From: Metallyticus violacea
Taxonomy: Eukaryota > Arthropoda > Insecta > Mantodea > Metallyticidae
Reading direction: 5' to 3'
Assembly: GCA_030762175.1 (NCBI GenBank)
Contig: CM060831.1
Coordinates: forward strand, 142,875,001-142,939,000
DNA: 64,000 bases
Part shown: positions 57,576-64,000 of the stretch, one piece after another
Layout: every line of letters starts with the position of its first letter
Numbering within the stretch: the first letter of the stretch is position 1
Notes under the pieces: model-generated
The model's database searches: none
Seen by the model: only the letters and a program-made list of their open reading frames with translations
What the model was told of the DNA's origin: nothing
Made by a program: the position numbers and the translations under genes

Positions 57576-57650
57576 CCGCCTGTGGTGCCTCAGTAGTAAA
57601 AACGGACATTAAACACCTTTCAAAAAATAATAAATAAATAAAAAAAAAAC
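57576..57650 (+). mobile_element. 5'-truncated SINE-A inside mariner, 11-bp TSD
   Basis: Only the last ~40 bp of SINE-A are present (CGCCTGTGGTGCCTCAGTAG to ACATTAAACACC), followed by an A-rich tail. AAGTGATACGG (57565-57575) and AAGCGATATGG (57651-57661) flank it, 9 of 11 matching. This shows 5' truncation during retroposition. Confidence 0.85.
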
Positions 57651-58222
57651 AAGCGATATGGAGGGTTCTGGACGCCCTGTCGAGTACACGACTGTCGAAG
57701 TGATTTTAAAAATTCGCCGCTGCTGAAATGTGAACATTTCTTGAAATATGCAAATGAAAAAGTTACCTGCAAGCTGAGTGCCGCGTTTGCTAACGATTAA
57801 CCAGGATAGAGAACGAACTGTCACTTCTGCGCAGAATTTTAAAGTTTTAAATGGAAATCAAGTGAATTTCGGAGAAGGTGTGGGACAGTCAAGAAACGAA
57901 AGTGCTATGGAAACAGTTGCCTGCAACCGGAGGAAGCGTTCCGAAGAAGACAAAAACAATCCTTTCTGCAGGAAATATGATGACGACTGTGTTTTGGGAT
58001 TGCCATGGCGTAATTTTAATTTAATTTTTGGAAAAGTGTGAAATCATAGTGGGTGAATATTATGTTTACTACTGGAGAAATTAAACGACGTGATCAAGAA
58101 AAATCGTCCTTATTTGGCGAAGAAAAATGTCGTGTTCTGTCACGATAACCGCCAAATTGCGACCTCAAAATTATTCCCTTTAAGGTGTGATATCCTTCTT
58201 TATCTCCCACGTTCTCCGGATT

Positions 58223-58466
58223 GCGGTGCTGGTGGTGTAGTGATAACCCAAGATCGCGAATTCAATCCCGGCCAGGATAGGTGACTTCCTTCGGAAGGGA
58301 AGTAAAGCCATGGCTACCGGTGTCGTACATTTACGGCACGATAAAGAACCTCAAGCCTGAAAAAAGAGGCATCTGAGCAAAATTTGCCGACTGTTTGAAT
58401 AGAATGGGACGCTAATGACCTGAGATGTTGAAGAGCGTCCGTAAATAAATCAAATCAACAATAACC
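58223..58466 (+). mobile_element. SINE-B inside mariner, 9-bp TSD
   Basis: SINE-B with a deleted anticodon-like part of the head (GTGTAGTGATAACCCAAGAT) and a missing GGCGTAAAAATCC block. CTCCGGATT (58214-58222) and CTCCGAATT (58467-58475) flank it, 8 of 9 matching. It interrupts the mariner directly after the third-Asp SPD. Confidence 0.88.
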
Positions 58467-58690
58467 CTCCGAATTTGCCTCTCTCTCGAACTATTTGCCG
58501 TTTCCCAACCTGAAGAAATGGCTAGTAGAAAAGAAATTTGCTGTCACTGAGAAGCTGTCACTGAAACAAGTTTATATTTTGCATAGCTGAAGAAATCAAG
58601 TTTTATGGGTGGGATAAGCAAATTACAAAACAGCTGGATGAGTGCATAGATTTGAACGGAGATTATGTTGAGAAATAAAACGATTTTTCC

Positions 58691-59929
58691 CCAAATAGCT
58701 GTTATGCCTTCTTTATTATTTATGAAGTTAGGAACAGCCCTTAGAACGTGTGGCATCAGCTATAGAATCAAATCTATGTTGCAGAAAAAGGAAAGAAATA
58801 CTTTATGCAGATGCAAAGCTGTACTTGAAATGTTCTGAATTGTTTCTACCAGTGTCAACAAATTTCATTTACCTTTCGCAAAAAAACATTTATGAAAATA
58901 TACTGTCAATAATGTGTGCGATTAAATTGACATTCCACTTTCTGCATAAACTTTATATGCTAATAAAATAAAACTATACGTTTGCTTATGTTTTGATTAA
59001 TATCGGCCTAAAACTAAATTGTACGAAACCTAAATACGACCTAAAATAAAACCTAAATACTGTTTTATATAGACACCTAAATACCCAAAAATGCAGTTTT
59101 TTATGACCTAAAAACCCGGGGTCTGTTGATAACGAAGTGTGTTTACTTCCTAAGGAAAGTTTGTTGGCGCCGGCTTTCTGCCGAGATGATTCTGGGCGAT
59201 AAACAAATGTCTCGGGTCTCAGGCTGTTACATGTAGCGGATAATAAGAAGGTTGGAGGTTGCGGGATCGATTCTGCAAGATTTCCACAACTTAAAGTACA
59301 AGTGAATTGCAACACGACGAAAAACATATTCAGCAAGGTGACACACGGTGTTGTCTGGTTTCTATTTCAAACTACTATAGAAATATTAACACATTAGTAG
59401 GCACGACCGCCACTAGTACATACATAGTGATTTATATACAACATTTCTATTTGAAGGCAGCCACGTACTTTCAACTACAGAGGTGTGAAAAATATAACTT
59501 AAAACAAAATAATTGTTATTTACTGGTTTTCTTTAAGTAGAAATGTACATACGCTACTAATTTATTGAAGTCCTTAGGCACTTAAAGTTTATATAGCTTT
59601 TTATGCTGACCGCCAGTTAACTTTGGTAACCATGTGTATGAAAAGATGTTGGTAACACTGGATAAGCGAATGGGTAGTTAATATTGTATTATTAGGAACT
59701 TGGGAATTGTTTTCTTAATTATATTTATTTAATCAAAAAAGCATTTTAGGAAAATTCTATCAGTTCTCATTATTTCAATAGGACATTATTTGAAATAAAT
59801 ATTCAATAAAATGTATCGTAATTTTTGTAGTCATATTTTCTCGCGCTAAAATTTAACCTTGTAAGTTTAGTGCTTTGTTGTCACTTACGGTTCCCAACTG
59901 TGCGGTGTCAAGTTGAGATATAGTTCAAA
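58691..59929. other. AT-rich stretch
   Basis: No gene recognised. At 59020-59115 ACCTAAATAC-like words recur irregularly. The open frame at 58986-59336 (-) has no recognisable domain. Confidence 0.35.
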
Positions 59930-60860
59930 ATGGAGGTGATAGGCGAAGAACAATATGCTGCTCTAAAATTCTGCGTTCGTCGCAACAAATCTCCAGCGAA
60001 ACCTGTGCAAGTTACGGGACGCCTATGGAGAATATGTTCTTTTCTATAGAACAGCTCCAAGATGGTCTAAAAAGGGGCGGCAAATGTTTCAAAGAAAGGT
60101 AAACCGGTGCCCAGCTTGACGTTGACACCGCTGCTGTCATTGTGACAGAGGATCGTCGGATAACTTCACCCACATGTTGGTAACTGGAAAGTTGCATATG
60201 AGAGGTGTTTGTGCACGGTGGGTTCCAAGACTACTGCGTGCAACTTTGCATGCCGTTGAAATAGTTTCTTTCAGAGGTAACTGCTAATGAAAATTGACTA
60301 CAGCATTTCGATCCTTAGGGTAAACAGCAAACATTTCTACGTGGAAACGTCATCATCATCAACACCAAACAAAGGAAAAATGTTTTTACTGCTGGGAAAG
60401 TTATGGTCATCTCATTTTTTGATATTCAAGGAAAGGTTTATAGGATTTCGTATCTGTACACACAACTGGGCAATACTACAGGACTGTTCGGAAAGTCCTG
60501 TAGGGCATATGGCACGCAAAAGTTCACATTTACGAGCAACAAGCATGCTGCCCCACGATAATGCACGGCACACGTCGTAAATGTTGTTGTTGAATAACTT
60601 TATAATAAAATTTAAAAAAAAAGAACAATGTGAAGTGTCCCATCATTCCCCCTAGAGTCCGGATTTAACCTGTGACACCTTCGTGGGAGATGTCCAGCAT
60701 CAGAAGTAGTTGTGGAGGCTACGGAGTCGATTCAGAAGGACCTGTCATAAAAATGGTTTTCATCATGTCTTTGAAGAATGCAGAAACTCTGGGATAGATG
60801 TATTACCTCCATAGGAAACTACTTTTATAAATATTATCATAATTATGAGGATTAGTAAGG
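59930..60860 (+). pseudogene. Mariner-like transposase, broken
   Basis: N terminus MEVIGEEQYAALKFCVRRNK (first helix). Degraded linker, then VRGVCARWVPRLLRATLHAV-type sequence near 60210. LPHDNARHTS near 60550 is the second catalytic Asp region. The third-Asp block is degraded near 60650 (IIPPRVRI). The C-terminal GNYFYKYYHNYED follows. Same family and order as 35572-37110, without the SINEs. Many frameshifts; inactive. Confidence 0.7.
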
Positions 60861-60966
60861 GCACGTCAAATAAAATTATGATTATTTTTTATTGAACATC
60901 TCTACTATGGGTTTTGGTTTTTCTTGTTTATGCTTGTTTCTGTTTGACAGTAAAATATTTCTGAGC

Positions 60967-60967
<1 letters not shown>

Positions 60968-61025
<58 letters not shown>

Positions 61026-61043
61026 CATCATCATCATCATCAT
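60968..61043. repeat. (TTA)n then (TCA)n microsatellite
   Basis: About 19 TTA units followed by about 6 TCA units. Confidence 0.95.
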
Positions 61044-61798
61044 CAACATCATATATTCTCCTGAAAAAAGTCCCGATTCTGAATTTTATCATGATACAAA
61101 AGATTAGGTTAAGAAGCGTAGCTTAATGGTATAATTATTATAAATTACTGAACACTGAAAAATGCATATTGCGTTTTGTGCGCTTTACAGCAGTTTTGCT
61201 AAATATTACCAATAATCGAAGGCGGTAGGGGAGAGCAGAGAAAAAAATATTGTAAACAAATGGAGGAGTGTTCTGCAAAATTACGAAATAAAATAAACCA
61301 TTAACCAAAAGTCAACTGCATTAATATAACCTCGTGTTAATTATTCTCTTCTCATTTTTCTGACAATATTTTTCCATACATGAATATTGAACATCCTAAC
61401 ATAACCTGAAAATAATAGCAATAACAATACAGGATAAAAGGAACACCCAATTGCGCATTATTGTTTATAATGACTACTGATGATTGTTTTAGAGTTTTAA
61501 AGATTTCCCAGTAGTGAAAAAGCATGAACTTGGAACTTATAGATTAATTTGGTTAATTATGTAGAGGAACGGTTAGTGCAGTATAAACGCCAACCATCAC
61601 CACTCGATGACTGAAACATTAGGGTCAAGAGTAAATGTTTCTGAGTGCTTACATTTAAATAATTATTATTAGTATTCCGATGTCGTCACATATTTAATCC
61701 AATAAAAAGTAGAGTAAATGTTTTCGGTTTGTATTCGGTTATTTATTTATGCAGAATCATCTGGTCCAGAACAGAGGTAGTAAACCTATTTACAGTCA
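61044..61798. other. AT-rich stretch
   Basis: No gene or repeat family recognised. Confidence 0.4.
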
Positions 61799-61850
61799 TT
61801 TGGCCGAGGTCATTAAGGCACGGACTCATGAGTTATGGGGTTCGATTGCA
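61799..61850 (+). mobile_element. SINE-A head fragment
   Basis: TTGGCCGAGGTCATTAAGGC (box A side) and GGGGTTCGATTGC (box B), separated by a shortened spacer, without the SINE-A body. Confidence 0.6.
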
Positions 61851-62732
61851 GCCACATCCGTTCTCCGCGATAAGATCACCAGGACCGACTCGAATGATAG
61901 AGAAAACTGTATTTCATAAATTGGCAATGTTTACTTCCATGACATCATCCTTTGTTGTTTTACAATGTTGGAGGGTTTTATAAGCTGTTTCCCTTAAAAA
62001 GTTAGTTTTTCTATAAAATATTTTTGGCTGCAATTATTGAAAAACTACTTTTTTGGCATAAGTTTCCCATTTTTAAGGAATTGTATAGGCTATCAATTTG
62101 AAACTTTTACCATTTATTCATGATATTATTGTGATGATGTGAATATATTATGGTAGAGCCAGGACAAAATGTAAAAAAAAATAAAATAAATAAATAAAAT
62201 GTTGAGGATAAACAGTAGGAAAAAAAAGCAAACAATTTAAAATAATTTATAATTTGCTTCAGAGGCATGGTACAGTGAAAATATATCTGCAAATTTCAAT
62301 TATGTCCATCTTTATGCTGTAAAAGTTTCATTTCATGAAAACAAGAACTGAAGTTGGTAAATTTAACATTACAAGGGTAGACTTTTAATACTTCCCTTAA
62401 TTTGTTTATTTCAGATGTGACCCTATATTCTCAGTGTGCGATATTGACTGGCTTCTGCACTTATAGACATCAATGAGAGCGTGAGGGAATATTCTTGGCG
62501 GTGGCGACATCTCTCGGAAGCCTTACAAAACAACTTGCAAAGCAACCTCCCATAGATCTTACATGTTTAAACGAAATCCCGTTCAAAATGGTGCAATATA
62601 CATGAAAGTATAACACAGGCCGTGGTATAATAAAACAAATGATATAGTTTGTGAACAAAGAACGAAAAGATAACATTTTGCACAGCAGACAAAGCGAATC
62701 ACAAAAATATAGTAAAAAGGTGTGTTTACGAT
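61851..62732. other. AT-rich stretch, probable intron
   Basis: No exon recognised. If the HES exon downstream is transcribed, this should be intron sequence (inference). Confidence 0.35.
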
Positions 62733-63016
62733 TTTTAATAGTATTTAACGCCCGTTTTTACTGTGAGGCACCAGAGGCGGTGAACACTGATGATATCTGA
62801 GATTAAATCATATATTGGGAAAGGATATTTTTTAAGGAACAAAACGTTCCAGGCCTAAGTTTACGGGTACCTCCCCGGCATTTGGCAGTTATGAGGATTG
62901 AGGAAAACCTGGAAAAAAAAAACCCCAGTCAGGGAGGACGGCCCTGGTGGGAATCGAGCCCCAGACCTCCCGCTCGCGAGTCTGCCCCTTAACGACCTCG
63001 GCCACCCGTGGCGGTT
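62733..63016 (-). mobile_element. SINE-A copy just upstream of the HES exon
   Basis: Full-length reverse SINE-A with head CCGCCACGGGTGGCCGAGGT (minus strand) near 63014. TTTACGAT at 62725-62732 and 63017-63024 is a perfect 8-bp target-site duplication. Its right end lies 56 bp before the acceptor of the HES exon. Confidence 0.92.
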
Positions 63017-63072
63017 TTTACGATAATTATTTGTCCGGTGATCAGAATCTGAAACAATGTTTCGTGTTGCAG

Positions 63073-63168
63073 GCAAACAAGCCGCTGATGGAGAAGAGAA
63101 GAAGGGCAAGAATAAACCAGTCCTTGGCTGTTTTGAAGACGCTCATTCTGGATTCTGCTCGCCTAGAG
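63073..63168 (+). CDS. HES-class bHLH repressor, internal exon (basic region and helix 1)
   Basis: Acceptor GTGTTGCAG (AG at 63071-63072) and donor GAG|GTAAGT bound 96 nt in phase 0. It encodes 32 residues: [20 protein letters not shown], then [12 protein letters not shown]. The K-P in the basic region, the [12 protein letters not shown] contacts and the [10 protein letters not shown] helix are diagnostic of Hairy/E(spl)/Deadpan proteins, nuclear repressors that bind N/E-box sites as dimers and recruit Groucho through a C-terminal WRPW motif (family knowledge). HES genes commonly have an exon of this length and phase here. Helix 2, Orange domain and WRPW must lie beyond the window. [16 protein letters not shown] suggests a Deadpan/Side-like member rather than E(spl), but this is uncertain. 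Confidence 0.9.
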
Positions 63169-63588
63169 GTAAGTGCTAACACGATCACGGTATGAAACAT
63201 GTGTGGACAACGCCAAACATTCCCTACTGCATTTTATTAATACATACGGATCATGGAACGGAAACTGAACATGTGACTTTTTCTTTTCCTTTGTTGCTCT
63301 ATACTGCTAGTAGCTGTTGGCCTGCTTCATCTTTTTATCCTCATATTTTGAATGCAATTAATGTTGTTAAACATAAACAGAGAGTCATACAAGTATAGTA
63401 CCTTACCGGCCATCTAGTATGCTATGCTAGTTGTGAGTTATGTGCTACTAGAAACAATTTTGTTGTGATCAATGATGAAATTCCATAATTTAAATACCGA
63501 GAGAGCCAAAAAATGTATACACATTTTCACAGTAGATATATCTATTTAATACATATCAAATTTGAACCGGAAAACAACAGTAATGTGT
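63169..63588 (+). other. Probable HES intron
   Basis: Follows a strong donor. No downstream exon with helix 2 (KLEKADILE-type) is visible before the window ends. Confidence 0.5.
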
Positions 63589-63719
63589 AGTATGATGTTC
63601 TGTAAACACATGTGACTCACATATGTTATGATAGCGTTGCTACGTGACAGGTAAATCAACAATGAACAAATGAAGCCAAGATTATCGTATGATGTTCTGT
63701 AAACAGATGTGACTCACAT
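63589..63719. repeat. 98-bp-spaced direct repeat
   Basis: GTATGATGTTCTGTAAACAC at 63589 and GTATGATGTTCTGTAAACAG at 63687, each followed by ATGTGACTCACAT. The 33-bp copies differ at one base. The pair sits immediately before the transposase start at 63739. Confidence 0.9.
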
Positions 63720-63738
63720 TACGCTATGCTACAACAAA

Positions 63739-64000
63739 ATGGAGTGGAAATTATCGTTTGAACAGCGGAAAGCAATTTTGAAATGGTATTGGAAAACTAA
63801 GAATGTTGTTAAAGCTCAAAGGCAATGGAGACGTGTTTACAGAACAGAACTGTTCTCCGGATCTAACTCCGTTGGACTTCTACCTATGGGGGACTCTTAA
63901 GGATGTTGTATACCGTAGAAAACCAGCTACACTGACAGCACTTCGGGAAGAAATTGAAACGGCATGTGCTGCAATCGCTGAGGACACTTTCGCAAACGTT
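63739..64000 (+). pseudogene. Internally deleted DDE transposon relic (runs off window)
   Basis: N terminus MEWKLSFEQRKAILKWYWKT, then KNVVKAQRQWRR (HTH), jumps after YRTE to a C-terminal part in another frame: SPDLTPLDFYLWGTLKDVVY (third Asp region), then RRKPATLTALREEIETACAA and IAEDTFANV. The first two catalytic residues are deleted. It continues past 64000. Confidence 0.75.

Larger units (their letters stand above)
57427..58675 (+). pseudogene. Mariner transposase split by two SINE insertions
   Basis: N terminus MEHKFRVLIKHSFLKGATHS (first HTH) from 57427, then WFGKFRCGGGSISD. A short SINE-A tail (57576-57650) intervenes. The frame resumes with GSGRPVEYTTVEVILKIRR, VPRLLTINQDRERT, a degraded first-Asp region, LEKCEIIVGEYYV, VIKKNRPYLAKKNVVFCHDN (second Asp) and PRSPD (third Asp). 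A SINE-B (58223-58466) then splits it from NLKKWLVEKKFAVTEKLSL and the C terminus DLNGDYVEK. DD34D mariner with several stops. Confidence 0.82.

Noticed and set aside
59020..59115. Telomere-like CCTAA repeats
   Set aside because: ACCTAAATAC words are irregular and do not form the TTAGG array typical of insects.
62947..63195. Single 82-codon gene spanning the HES motif
   Set aside because: The first part is antisense SINE-A and intron; the splice acceptor at 63071-63072 and donor at 63169 define the true 96-bp exon.

Overview
This window looks like repeat-rich nuclear DNA from an insect, possibly a cockroach or a related polyneopteran. It is AT-rich and full of simple repeats. It carries at least three families of tRNA-headed SINEs and many decayed Tc1/mariner-type transposases of animal type, with pieces of a hAT-like transposase and of non-LTR retrotransposons. 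There are no operons, bacterial genes, CRISPR arrays or rRNA. The species guess is inference; the eukaryotic and arthropod character rests on the element families and on one well-conserved host exon.

The only host coding sequence I can name with confidence is a 96-bp internal exon at 63073-63168 (+). It encodes the basic-helix 1 part of a Hairy/E(spl) (HES)-class bHLH repressor, with canonical splice sites and the Pro residue of the HES basic region. A chain of exon-like pieces at 55616-56347 (-) may be a second, unrecognised gene, but its middle junction does not keep frame. Nearly all other open frames are shadows of repeats or broken transposases.

Layout: 1-5.4 kb, a DUF4817-type helix-turn-helix relic, one SINE-A, one SINE-C and short tandem duplications. 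5.4-10 kb, mariner and Tc1-like relics with SINE-B inside SINE-C. 10-23 kb, mostly SINEs, microsatellites and unexplained AT-rich DNA, including a 370-bp CTA array. 23-26 kb, converging DDE transposase remnants. 26-35 kb, SINEs, a LINE reverse-transcriptase fragment and a broken copy of an uncharacterised arthropod protein. 35.5-37.1 kb, a mariner split by two SINEs. 37.6-39.4 kb, a long degenerate GC-richer tandem array. 40.4-41.3 kb, a second, AT-rich tandem array. 42-47 kb, more mariners, one with recognisable terminal inverted repeats. 48-53 kb, LINE 3' ends and a three-layer nested retroelement. 53-55 kb, an internally deleted DDE element and a hAT-like relic. 57-61 kb, two further mariners with nested SINEs. 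62.7-64 kb, a SINE, the HES exon and another internally deleted transposase.

The elements give a relative history: the mariners are old and full of stops, and SINE-A and SINE-B copies lie inside them with readable 8-15 bp target-site duplications. I found no new enzymatic system. The most unusual structures are the two tandem arrays, the nested retroelement and the SINE next to the HES exon acceptor.
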